The notes under the pieces were generated by a model. The model was not told the DNA's origin, searched no databases, and worked only from the letters and a program-made list of their open reading frames with translations. Made by a program: the position numbers and the translations under genes. Below, one piece after another: positions 1 to 6,863 of a stretch of 9,949 nucleotides of DNA. Numbering within the stretch: the stretch's first letter is position 1; every line of letters starts with the position of its first letter. The stretch spans positions 1 through 9,949 of the forward strand of contig NZ_CAMLDV010000130.1 in NCBI RefSeq assembly GCF_946478835.1, given 5' to 3'. This DNA comes from an uncultured Bdellovibrio sp. GTDB taxonomy: Bacteria > Bdellovibrionota > Bdellovibrionia > Bdellovibrionales > Bdellovibrionaceae.

Positions 1-1816
1 ATGCCACACCTCCCGCCCCCCAACATCCAAGCGCCCCGGCAGAGTCTAAAACACACCCGCCTGCCTGAATAGATGTCAACGTACCAGAATGCGCAAATGA
101 AGAGCTGGCCGTTTGCAAACTCGAATTAACATAGCCATTACCCGGCTCGGGAAACACCCCGGAATATTGAATACTAAAATCGTTTTGAATAGCCACAATC
201 TGATTTCCTATTGCATCAATATCTAAGAAAACCGAAGAACTTTTTAAAATCGGAATCTCCTCTTTGCCTCCGCTGTTACAAAAATAGGAAAACGGACTTC
301 CCCAACAGTACAGTTGGTTATCAGTTCCCAGCGCCATGAATGTTCCCGGCCCCGAGGAAGATACGGCGATCTTTTTAAAACCAACGCCTCCAGGAAGATT
401 AGTTTTACTAACTTGCACGGGAAGATCGCTTTGACCGGCAGGCCCATTTCCTAGAAAACCGCTCCCCCAACAATAGGCTTCATTGTCTTCTGCTACCGCG
501 CAAGTCATACCTCCTCCAACAACAACCGATATAAAATTCGTCGAACCCGCGATAGTTGTTGTATTCACAAGAACAGGTTTTTCTCGGTGTATCTTATCAC
601 CTGTGCCTAAGGCTCCTTTGGCATTCCCTCCCCAGCAATACAATTTCTTAAAGTTGTCGATGGCGCATGCATGGTCGTAGCTTTCGGAGACTTGGGTAAA
701 GTAAACTCCGAATGCAAGATCACTGGTGTTGATTTCATTCAGCGCTCCATTGTCGAAGGTTCCAATGAGCCCGTAATACGATCCCCCCCAGCAAAATGTC
801 TCATCATTGGCTGTGATGGCGCACATGGTTTCCTCGTGCCCATTCATCGCTACAATCTGCTGCGCGCCGTATTCGGAAAAATCCACTTTCATCGGAGTCA
901 AGCTGTCGGTCTCATTTCCAACCCCCAACGAACCATCCCAATTGCTCCCGACACAATAAAGATTGTATTTATTTGTAGTGAAACAGGACCGGTAATAATG
1001 GCTCTGCACAAGCACAGGATGTTCATCTGATGGCAATCCAGATAGGTCCATGGGCGTCGGGTTATAACTGATATTTGTGGTTCCATTTCCCATTTCTCCG
1101 CCGTCGTTTTCCCCCCAACACAAAATACGTTCCTTTGTCGTCAAGCCACAAACTGTCTTTCCCGCTCCCACATGCAGACTGGTAAAACGCTCTTCAGGCA
1201 ATAAGTTCGAAGTATTTACAGCAACAGGAATGTTAGATGGCGCCGCAGTCACGTCGTCAGTAACATTTCCAAACCTTCCCCAACAGTAAGCCTTACCTTC
1301 TCGAGTCAAAGCACAGGCAACACCATCACCGATATTCGCTTGTACAAAATAAGGAGACGGTGAAATATGATCCACCTTAATGAGTGTCGGAGAAGCCGCA
1401 TCCGTATTGGTTCCATCGCCAATTTCACCGTAGACATTTCTGCCCGAACAAAGGACCCTTCCGAGATTGGTGGTAATACATAGATTTGTGTTCCAAGAAC
1501 CGACGTCGTGACTGATCGGAAATTCACCGGCATCAAGGGCCGAAAGATCTAACTCCACTGGGACGTCCGCCTGGCTTGCTGGAAAACCTGCGCTGGAGAA
1601 ATCAGAACCCCATTGATAGATTTTTCTATCAGCAGTTCTTCCGATAGTAATACTTTCTTCCGTTGCCGATATGTCCAAAAATTTTTTACTTCCAGTAATA
1701 GAACTTGTGGTTATTCTTTGTGGGCGAAACACATTAAAGCCCGCAGGTATCGGTCCTGCTGCACCACTGTAGTTTTCCCCCCAACAATAGACGTCGCCAA
1801 GCGAATCAACTCGACA
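1..1816 (-). repeat. Twelve or more RCC1-type protein repeats, about 165 bp period
   Basis: The coding strand repeats a pattern of C-(9 residues)-C-W-G, then G.LG, then PV.V, then F..I..G. The position equivalent to the second cysteine falls at residues 165, 222, 277, 332, 387, 442, 496, 548, 603, 658, 705 and 752, giving spacings of 57, 55, 55, 55, 55, 54, 52, 55, 55, 47 and 47. The first cysteine is always ten residues earlier. The repeats have diverged at DNA level, so they are protein repeats and not a recent tandem duplication. A single RCC1 propeller has seven blades, so twelve imply two propellers or one unusually large one. The array continues past the window edge. Confidence 0.85.
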
Positions 1817-2278
1817 GCCATGAACGTACCCCAAAGCCACTTTATTGGAATCATATGTTGCAGAAACTTGTGCCACATCTCCCGAGTAAGCAATTTCGTT
1901 GATAACTCCGTCATTCCACTCAAAGGAGTTTTCCCGCAATCGAGGCTTTAACTCCCCCACTTCCCCATGGACATATCCTTTGAGTATGAATTTTTTTGAT
2001 TCCGCGGTCTCCTCAAGATCCCAGACGACCGGAGTGCCCGCATTGATATTCTCAAAATCGCCCGCTTCGAGAGTGTTTCTCTTTATGTCCTCCGAAAAAT
2101 TTACTTCGAATTCAACATATGGAATTTTGTTTGCTGCAGATGTTGTCTCAGAGTGAGATATAATTACGAATTTACCCAGTTCCCCGGCCAGCTGATTCTC
2201 TAAGTGAACGTCAACAAAACAGCCCGGACAAACCAATAAAACACTAAGCAAGAAAGTACCGAAGTAAGTGATTTTCAT
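1..2278 (-). CDS. RCC1-repeat lipoprotein with Ig-like N-terminal domain (3' end outside window)
   Basis: I read this frame codon by codon from the ATG at 2278 to the left edge: 759 complete codons, no stop, so the C-terminus is missing. Residues 1-20 form a signal sequence (MKITYFGTFLLSVLLVCPGC); Cys20 after Gly19 is the likely lipidation site, although C-P-G before it is an atypical lipobox. Residues about 52-140 look like a bacterial Ig-like domain (VEFEVNFSEDI, then a GDF segment, ending YSGD). From about residue 155 there are at least twelve RCC1-like repeats, seven with an intact YCWG or close variant (Cys at 165, 332, 387, 496, 548, 603, 658) and others diverged, spaced about 55 residues. 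RCC1 repeats form beta-propeller blades, so this is probably a surface binding protein; the ligand is unknown. The start is fixed by the signal sequence and an in-frame stop at 2300-2302. There is no SD. Codon use (ATA, CGA, TTA, GGG) is less selective than in ppdK. Confidence 0.9.
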   Translation of the reverse strand, partial: MKITYFGTFLLSVLLVCPGCFVDVHLENQLAGELGKFVIISHSETTSAANKIPYVEFEVNFSEDIKRNTLEAGDFENINAGTPVVWDLEETAESKKFILKGYVHGEVGELKPRLRENSFEWNDGVINEIAYSGDVAQVSATYDSNKVALGYVHGCRVDSLGDVYCWGENYSGAAGPIPAGFNVFRPQRITTSSITGSKKFLDISATEESITIGRTADRKIYQWGSDFSSAGFPASQADVPVELDLSALDAGEFPISHDVGSWNTNLCITTNLGRVLCSGRNVYGEIGDGTNTDAASPTLIKVDHISPSPYFVQANIGDGVACALTREGKAYCWGRFGNVTDDVTAAPSNIPVAVNTSNLLPEERFTSLHVGAGKTVCGLTTKERILCWGENDGGEMGNGTTNISYNPTPMDLSGLPSDEHPVLVQSHYYRSCFTTNKYNLYCVGSNWDGSLGVGNETDSLTPMKVDFSEYGAQQIVAMNGHEETMCAITANDETFCWGGSYYGLIGTFDNGALNEINTSDLAFGVYFTQVSESYDHACAIDNFKKLYCWGGNAKGALGTGDKIHREKPVLVNTTTIAGSTNFISVVVGGGMTCAVAEDNEAYCWGSGFLGNGPAGQSDLPVQVSKTNLPGGVGFKKIAVSSSGPGTFMALGTDNQLYCWGSPFSYFCNSGGKEEIPILKSSSVFLDIDAIGNQIVAIQNDFSIQYSGVFPEPGNGYVNSSLQTASSSFAHSGTLTSIQAGGCVLDSAGALGCWGAGGVA

Positions 2279-2284
2279 GTGGGT

Positions 2285-2290
2285 ATTATA
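2285..2290 (-). promoter_or_regulatory. Candidate -10 box (TATAAT) for the RCC1 lipoprotein gene
   Basis: The minus strand reads TATAAT at 2290-2285, a perfect sigma70 -10 hexamer, ending six bases before the ATG at 2278. Transcription would then start at or next to the A of the start codon, giving a leaderless mRNA; this fits the absence of any SD in front of this gene. I see no convincing TTGACA-like box at the expected 16-18 base spacing (AATAAT at 17), and no TG extension, so the promoter call is tentative. Confidence 0.35.
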
Positions 2291-2317
2291 TCGGCTGTTT
2301 TAAAAAGATTATTGAGG

Positions 2318-2362
2318 TTACCTTTGATGTCTCAACAAAGAGCGCTCTCTCATAGAGAACAT
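2318..2362 (-). CDS. Possible 14-codon leader peptide upstream of the RCC1 gene
   Basis: On the minus strand a strong SD (AAAGGAGGGA at 2372-2363) abuts ATG at 2362, with a second in-frame ATG at 2353 that has better SD spacing. The frame encodes MFSMRERSLLRHQR and ends in TAA at 2320-2318, 39 bases before the RCC1 start. The peptide is rich in arginine (5 of 14). This is the best SD in the intergenic region, yet it serves no long gene. It could be a translated leader, a small protein, the relic of a gene, or chance. No attenuator hairpin is evident between it and the next gene. Confidence 0.2.
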   Translation of the reverse strand: MFSMRERSLLRHQR

Positions 2363-2400
2363 TCCCTCCTTTGATCCAACGAGACTCAAGATTTAATAAT

Positions 2401-2436
2401 AAAAAAGCCACATCGGTTCAGCGACGTGGCTTTTTT
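2401..2436. terminator. Rho-independent terminator of ppdK, A/T-flanked on both sides
   Basis: An 11-bp perfect stem pairs AAAAAAGCCAC (2401-2411) with GTGGCTTTTTT (2426-2436). It can extend by TCG (2413-2415) with CGA (2422-2424) across one A/C mismatch, around a six-base loop. On the minus strand it sits 22 bases after the ppdK stop codon and ends in six T. The symmetric A and T tracts would also let it act on the plus strand, though no plus-strand gene ends here. It separates ppdK from the downstream RCC1 gene, so the two are probably not one operon. Confidence 0.9.
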
Positions 2437-2458
2437 AAATTGTCTTGGTATTTTCGAC

Positions 2459-5173
2459 TTAGTGAAGCTTTTTCCCCATCAAAGCCGCACGGGCTGCGGC
2501 CAAACGCGCGATAGGTACGCGGAATGGAGAGCAAGAAACGTAATCAAGTCCTACGCGGTGGAAGAACTCGATGGACTCTGGATCACCCCCGTGCTCACCG
2601 CAGACGCCGACTTTCAAATCAGGTTTTGTGCGACGACCTAGGTCTGTTCCCATTTTCACAAGAGAACCCACGCCCACTTGATCAATCGACATGAACGGAT
2701 CTTTTGGCAAGATGCCAGAAGAAACGTAAGAACCCAAGAAACGGCCGGAGTCATCACGAGAAAGACCCAATGTTGTTTGAGTCAAATCGTTCGTACCAAA
2801 GCTAAAGAAGTCGGCGTGCTCTGCAATCGCATCGGCTGTGATCGCGGCACGTGGAAGCTCGATCATAGTTCCTACCAGGTAATCAAACTTCACGTTCTTT
2901 TCTGCCTGCACCTTTTTCACTTCGTTGATCGAAAGTGTGCGCAAGAAATCCAACTCTTTGTCTGTAGCAACAAGGGGGATCATGATTTCAGGAACAAGTT
3001 TTTTACCTTCAGCAACCAATTGCGCTGCTGCTTCTGCAATCGCGCGAACTTGCATGATGTAGATCTCAGGATAAGTGATCGCCAAACGGCAACCACGGTG
3101 ACCTAGCATTGGGTTGAACTCGTGCAAGGCTTTTACTTTTGAGCGCAAACGATCAAAGTCTGTGCCCAAACGCTTCGCCAATTCTTTTGTTTCTTCGTCT
3201 GTGTGAGGAACGAATTCATGCAAAGGTGGATCCAACAAACGGATCGTCACTGGCAAACCGTCCATGATCTTAAAGAGCTGATAGAAATCATCTCTTTGCA
3301 TTGGAAGAAGTTTTGCCAACGCTTTTTCACGCTCGGATTTGTTATCAGCAATGATCATCTCACGAACAGCGTCGATACGATCTGCACCGAAGAACATGTG
3401 CTCAGTACGGCAAAGACCGATACCTTCTGCTCCGAAGTTGCGTGCTGTTTGTGCGTCTTTTGGAGTATCGGCATTCGTGCGAACTTTCAATTTACGAACG
3501 CGGTCAGCGATTTTCATGATGCGCTCGAAAGTGCCTTCTAATTTTGGCTCGATTGTTTTTACTTCGCCCAAGAAGACTTCACCCGTTGAACCATCCAAAG
3601 TGATCACATCGCCCTTTTTAAGAACGTAGCCTTTCACTTTCATCGTTTCCGTGCGGTAGTCCACTTCAACTTCTCCGCAACCAGCCACACAGCATTTACC
3701 CATACCACGAGCCACAACCGCTGCGTGCGATGTCATACCACCGCGAGTTGTGAAGATACCCTGAGCTGCCACCATCCCTGCGATGTCTTCAGGAGATGTT
3801 TCGATACGAACAAGAATCACTTTTTTGCCTTGCTCTTTCCACTCGACGGCTTCTTCAGATGTGAAAACGATTTGACCGTTCACGCCACCTGGAGACGCTG
3901 GCAAACCTTTAGCAAGAACTGTCTTCTGTGCTTTAGGATCTAGAGTTGGGTGAAGAAGTTGATCTAAAGCTTGCGGCTCTAGACGCAAGATCGCTTCTTC
4001 TTCTGTGATCAACTTTTCGTCGATCATGTCGCAGGCGATTTTTAATGCCGCCGCCGCTGTTCTTTTTCCGTTACGAGTTTGCAGCATCCACAAAACACCG
4101 CGCTCAATTGTGAACTCGATGTCTTGCATGTCGCGATAGTGAGATTCCAATTTTTTGTAGATCTCAACAAGTTGGCTGTAAGCTTGTGGAAGAGCCTCTT
4201 CCAAAGATTTTACGCCGGCCGCAGCAGCAGCCACTTTTGTGATTGGCTGCGGAGTACGGATACCTGCAACAACGTCTTCACCTTGAGCGTTGATCAAGAA
4301 TTCACCGAAGAACGCTTTTTCACCTGTTGATGGATTTCTTGTGAACGCCACACCCGTTGCAGAGTCATCGCCCATGTTTCCGAAAACCATGGATTGAACG
4401 TTCACCGCAGTTCCCCAGCTTGCAGGGATGCTGTGAAGTTCACGGTAAGTGATCGCGCGCGGAGTGTTCCAAGAGCGGAAAACTGCAGAGACGGCGCCCC
4501 ACAATTGTTCCCAAGGATCCGCCGGGAAAGATTGACCTGTCATTTGATGAACAAGGTCTTTGAATTTTTTAACAAGCACTTTCAAATCATCAACAGTCAT
4601 TTCTGTGTCGAGCTTGTAGTGTTTTTCTTCTTTCAAATCTTCCAATGTCACTTCAAGAAGTGAAGAGTTCATGCCCATCACAACATCAGAGTACATTTGA
4701 ATGAAACGACGATAAGAATCCCACGCGAAACGTGGGTTGTTTGAAGACTTCGCCAAGCCTTCAACAGTTTGATCGTTCAAACCCAGATTCAAGATTGTAT
4801 CCATCATACCTGGCATAGACGCGCGGGCTCCTGAACGAACAGAAACCAAAAGAGGATTGTTCACGTCGCCAAATTTTTTACCGATCTTTGCTTCCACTTT
4901 ATTCATCGCTGCGATGACGGCAGGACGAACCCACTCAGGAAGTTTGCCGCCAGCTTCAGTGAAGTGCGTGCAGATCTCTGTCGAAATCGTAAAGCCCGGA
5001 GGAACTGGAATTCCCAAAGAAGTCATCTCTGCGAGATTGGCTCCTTTACCGCCGAGGATGTTTTTCATCCCTGCGTTGCCTTCCGTTTCACCTGCGGAGA
5101 AGAAATATACGAACTTCTGCGGGATCGCCGTGGTTGTTGATGATTTGCTTTCAGTGTTTACGTTCTGGTGCAT
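2459..5173 (-). CDS. ppdK: Pyruvate, phosphate dikinase
   Basis: This enzyme interconverts pyruvate + ATP + phosphate with phosphoenolpyruvate + AMP + diphosphate in the cytoplasm. The 904-residue product is close to the family's usual 870-900. The N-terminal ATP-binding domain shows GGKGANLAEM (residues 41-50) and SVRSGARASMPGMMDT (111-126). The phosphohistidine domain has GGMTSHAAVVARGMG with catalytic His483. The C-terminal PEP/pyruvate barrel has FGTNDLTQTTLG (792-803) and CGEHGG with the catalytic acid Cys858. The ATG at 5173 is chosen because GGAGG lies seven bases upstream (5185-5181). An upstream ATG at 5230 would add 19 basic, unconserved-looking residues, overlaps a candidate -10 box and has no SD. 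Codon use is strongly biased, suggesting high expression. In an organism living on amino acids, PPDK could supply PEP for gluconeogenesis; that role is inference. No PPDK regulatory protein gene is in the window. Confidence 0.97.
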   Translation of the reverse strand: MHQNVNTESKSSTTTAIPQKFVYFFSAGETEGNAGMKNILGGKGANLAEMTSLGIPVPPGFTISTEICTHFTEAGGKLPEWVRPAVIAAMNKVEAKIGKKFGDVNNPLLVSVRSGARASMPGMMDTILNLGLNDQTVEGLAKSSNNPRFAWDSYRRFIQMYSDVVMGMNSSLLEVTLEDLKEEKHYKLDTEMTVDDLKVLVKKFKDLVHQMTGQSFPADPWEQLWGAVSAVFRSWNTPRAITYRELHSIPASWGTAVNVQSMVFGNMGDDSATGVAFTRNPSTGEKAFFGEFLINAQGEDVVAGIRTPQPITKVAAAAAGVKSLEEALPQAYSQLVEIYKKLESHYRDMQDIEFTIERGVLWMLQTRNGKRTAAAALKIACDMIDEKLITEEEAILRLEPQALDQLLHPTLDPKAQKTVLAKGLPASPGGVNGQIVFTSEEAVEWKEQGKKVILVRIETSPEDIAGMVAAQGIFTTRGGMTSHAAVVARGMGKCCVAGCGEVEVDYRTETMKVKGYVLKKGDVITLDGSTGEVFLGEVKTIEPKLEGTFERIMKIADRVRKLKVRTNADTPKDAQTARNFGAEGIGLCRTEHMFFGADRIDAVREMIIADNKSEREKALAKLLPMQRDDFYQLFKIMDGLPVTIRLLDPPLHEFVPHTDEETKELAKRLGTDFDRLRSKVKALHEFNPMLGHRGCRLAITYPEIYIMQVRAIAEAAAQLVAEGKKLVPEIMIPLVATDKELDFLRTLSINEVKKVQAEKNVKFDYLVGTMIELPRAAITADAIAEHADFFSFGTNDLTQTTLGLSRDDSGRFLGSYVSSGILPKDPFMSIDQVGVGSLVKMGTDLGRRTKPDLKVGVCGEHGGDPESIEFFHRVGLDYVSCSPFRVPIARLAAARAALMGKKLH

Positions 5174-5180
5174 AAGTCTC

Positions 5181-5185
5181 CCTCC
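5181..5185 (-). promoter_or_regulatory. Shine-Dalgarno site deciding the ppdK start
   Basis: GGAGG on the minus strand, seven bases before the ATG at 5173. It identifies this ATG as the start instead of the in-frame ATG at 5230. Confidence 0.85.
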
Positions 5186-5228
5186 AGAAGAGTAAAAAGG
5201 TCGTCTAACTATTTTCGTAGTCCTCCCC

Positions 5229-5257
5229 ATAAAACACTGCTAAGTGCTTAATATCAA
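5229..5257 (-). promoter_or_regulatory. Candidate sigma70 promoter of ppdK
   Basis: The minus strand carries TTGATA (5257-5252, five of six matches to TTGACA), a 17-base spacer, and TTTTAT (5234-5229, four of six matches to TATAAT). Transcription would start near 5222, giving a leader of about 50 bases before the ATG at 5173. The spacer contains a short CACT/AGTG dyad (5235-5246) that might be an operator, but it is too short to weigh much. Confidence 0.5.
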
Positions 5258-5300
5258 TGACTATTTTAAATGCCTTTGCGATGAGTTATTAGAGCCTCTG

Positions 5301-5324
5301 CTCGAAATAGTTTCCATTTTCGAG
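5301..5324. repeat. Inverted repeat upstream of the ppdK promoter
   Basis: CTCGAAA (5301-5307) and TTTCGAG (5318-5324) form a perfect 7-bp dyad around ten bases. CTC (5296-5298) and GAG (5325-5327) can lengthen it past a two-base bulge. It lies about 45 bases upstream of the ppdK -35 candidate and could be a regulator binding site for either divergent gene. There is no T tract, so it is not a terminator. Confidence 0.35.
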
Positions 5325-5443
5325 GAGCTGAAAAACACTTTATTTTCTGCGTACTTAGAGAATTTTTATGTTTTCAGAATACTGACCAATTCTTAAAGAA
5401 CTCCGCCCAAATCCTGTGCTACAAGGGCACATCGAGAATAAAC

Positions 5444-5448
5444 AGGAG
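5444..5448 (+). promoter_or_regulatory. Shine-Dalgarno site of the small secreted protein gene
   Basis: AGGAG ends eight bases before the ATG at 5457, a standard arrangement that confirms this start. Confidence 0.85.
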
Positions 5449-5456
5449 ATAAATCC

Positions 5457-5771
5457 ATGAAAAAGATCGCATTTGTTTTGGCTCTTTTGACTACAAATTC
5501 AGCATTTGCTTATCAAGCTTGCAATAATCTGGAAGCGCAAATGATCGCTCAAGCTCGCTCTGTAGAAGCTTTGGAAAACGGTCAGTGCCGCGTAAAACTT
5601 GCGTGGACTGGCAACTGGATGTTGAATCCTTCTTACGCCTGTCCTTTGGATATCGACGAAGTGAGCTCGTTTGGCGTGATCACTTCTTGCGGAGTGAAAG
5701 TCGGCGACACAGTTTCTGGGATCGTTTACCGCAGCGTGAACGATGGACCTGAAAGCATCTATCTTTACTGA
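5457..5771 (+). CDS. Small secreted four-cysteine protein, function unknown
   Basis: The 104-residue product starts with a clear signal peptide (MKKIAFVLALLTTNSAFA, cleavage after Ala18), so the mature protein of about 86 residues is periplasmic or secreted. The mature part has four cysteines (22, 44, 62, 78), enough for two disulfides, and no transmembrane segment. The central part (KLAWTGNWMLNPSYACPLD) and the C-terminal part look like a small beta-rich fold. I do not recognise the family. The gene is monocistronic: it has its own SD, stands divergent to ppdK, and ends in a terminator shared with the convergent vWA gene. Signal peptide, SD and terminator together make it a real gene even though it is short. 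Confidence 0.85.
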   Translation: MKKIAFVLALLTTNSAFAYQACNNLEAQMIAQARSVEALENGQCRVKLAWTGNWMLNPSYACPLDIDEVSSFGVITSCGVKVGDTVSGIVYRSVNDGPESIYLY

Positions 5772-5792
5772 TTTCTGTAAACTCTGAAAATA

Positions 5793-5824
5793 AAAAAGGC
5801 TTCAAGTTTCCTTGAAGCCTTTTT
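5793..5824. terminator. Bidirectional Rho-independent terminator between convergent genes
   Basis: A perfect 14-bp stem pairs AAAAAGGCTTCAAG (5793-5806) with CTTGAAGCCTTTTT (5811-5824) around the loop TTTC. It lies 21 bases after the plus-strand stop at 5771 and 20 bases after the minus-strand stop at 5845. The A tract and T tract serve the two directions, so one hairpin ends both convergent transcripts. Confidence 0.95.
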
Positions 5825-5844
5825 AGTTTTTAATCAAAAAACTT

Positions 5845-6861
5845 TTAGTCTTTTACATCGATCACTTCGAAGTCGATGCTCAAGCCCACATTCGGTCCTT
5901 GATCCACCCACTCAATACCTTCTGAAAGAAGGATTGAATTTGTCGAAGGTTGGTACACCCATCCTTTCACCGGATCATTTGGAATCACCTGAGTTCCGTA
6001 AGACACCTTGATTGTTTTTGCGTTCGGAACACGAGTCAACTTCACAGAGCCCGCTGTTCTTTTCACGATGTCTTTCGCGAATTCCGCCAACTTCATACCG
6101 TAGTCCGGAGCGCAAAGGCTGAGGATGTTTTTCTGAGTTCTGTCACCGTTCGCAACAGATGCCAAGAAATCCTCAAGCTTGCTGTCCAGGTCTTCTGAAG
6201 ACTCACATGATTTTTCTTCAGCCAAAGTACGGATCACACCGTAAGCCAACACACGGTTTGGATCGACTTTTTTACTTCTCAAGAACTGAAGAAGTTCTTG
6301 CGGAGAATATCTCGATTGATCTTTCGCGTCTGTGATGAAGATCACAGCCAAGAACGCATCTTGGCGGTAGAAGCCCGCATTCGTTGTTGTGTCCAGTGGC
6401 GAGCTTAAAGCTGCGACAACCGGACCGAACATTTCTTCTGAAGCGCTTCCGTCAGTGCCCACTTGCATTCTGCGTGACAAAAGTCCCACGAAATCCGGAG
6501 TGGATTTTTGCAAGAACGCTGGGAAGCCCTGAAGCTTTCCGCAATTGTCACGGCAATCGTTCATATCCGTTGTCAAAACACCGATATGGTAATCAAGCAA
6601 AGATACTTTTGAAATCGCATCGGCAAATTGGAAAGCATTGCGGCTCAAGTTTTGTTGAGCGGAATCCATACTTCCAGAGCTATCGATCACGAAAAGAATG
6701 TCTACTTTTGGATTGAAAGCTTCAAAGTCCTTGGGTTTTTCAGAGAACTCTTCTTTAGGAATCACAGATTTTGGCACCAACAAGTTTTTGCTGGATTCAA
6801 TTCCGCAACCCACAACTGACAAAGCAAGAACAAGTGAAAGAGCTTTAGTAAAGTTCTTCAT
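5845..6861 (-). CDS. von Willebrand factor A domain lipoprotein
   Basis: The 338-residue product starts MKNFTKALSLVLALSVVGC; VVGC is a good lipobox, with lipidation at Cys19 followed by Gly, so an envelope lipoprotein, probably in the outer membrane. A vWA domain starts near residue 54: DILFVIDSSGSM supplies the metal-binding MIDAS motif (Asp60, Ser62, Ser64), with Thr136 in the second loop and Asp178 in FITDAKDQS as the likely remaining ligands. Four other cysteines (103, 107, 219, 250) could form two disulfides. The C-terminal part after LCAPDYG resembles the beta-rich tail of Bdellovibrio/myxobacterial vWA lipoproteins. The ATG at 6861 is chosen over an alternative start at 6885 because AAGGAG at 6872-6867 fits it. 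The SD lies within the last codons of the upstream TPR gene, whose stop is two bases before this start. The vWA domain probably mediates a metal-dependent protein contact within the operon's complex. Confidence 0.92.
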   Translation of the reverse strand: MKNFTKALSLVLALSVVGCGIESSKNLLVPKSVIPKEEFSEKPKDFEAFNPKVDILFVIDSSGSMDSAQQNLSRNAFQFADAISKVSLLDYHIGVLTTDMNDCRDNCGKLQGFPAFLQKSTPDFVGLLSRRMQVGTDGSASEEMFGPVVAALSSPLDTTTNAGFYRQDAFLAVIFITDAKDQSRYSPQELLQFLRSKKVDPNRVLAYGVIRTLAEEKSCESSEDLDSKLEDFLASVANGDRTQKNILSLCAPDYGMKLAEFAKDIVKRTAGSVKLTRVPNAKTIKVSYGTQVIPNDPVKGWVYQPSTNSILLSEGIEWVDQGPNVGLSIDFEVIDVKD

Positions 6862-6863
6862 TC

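Larger units (their letters stand above)
5174..5456. other. Divergent intergenic region between ppdK and the small secreted protein gene
   Basis: These 283 bases separate two divergent genes. The ppdK promoter candidate is at 5229-5257, a hairpin-forming dyad is at 5301-5324, and the SD of the plus-strand gene is at 5444-5448. The right half is AT-rich and must hold the plus-strand promoter; TGCTACAAG at 5417-5425 is an extended -10-like element but lacks a good -35 partner. I see no tRNA, no long ORF and no recognisable riboswitch. Confidence 0.6.

Noticed and set aside
1..1816. CRISPR array or recent DNA tandem repeat suggested by recurring CCCCAACA-type strings
   Set aside because: The strings recur because they encode the YCWG motif on the minus strand; the DNA between them is diverged and coding.
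244..1923. Short minus- and plus-strand frames within the RCC1 gene
   Set aside because: They are out of frame with the continuous 759-codon reading that carries the signal sequence and the regular YCWG repeats.
2346..2358. TCTCT-CAT-AGAGA palindrome
   Set aside because: A five-base stem with a three-base loop is expected by chance and has no T tract or nearby regulatory logic.
2678..3541. Plus-strand open frames of 112-142 codons opposite ppdK
   Set aside because: They are antisense to a fully conserved ppdK coding region and show no domain, SD or independent codon bias.
5174..5230. Longer N-terminus for ppdK from ATG 5230
   Set aside because: The extension overlaps the -10 candidate, lacks an SD, and adds unconserved-looking basic residues, whereas ATG 5173 has GGAGG at seven bases.
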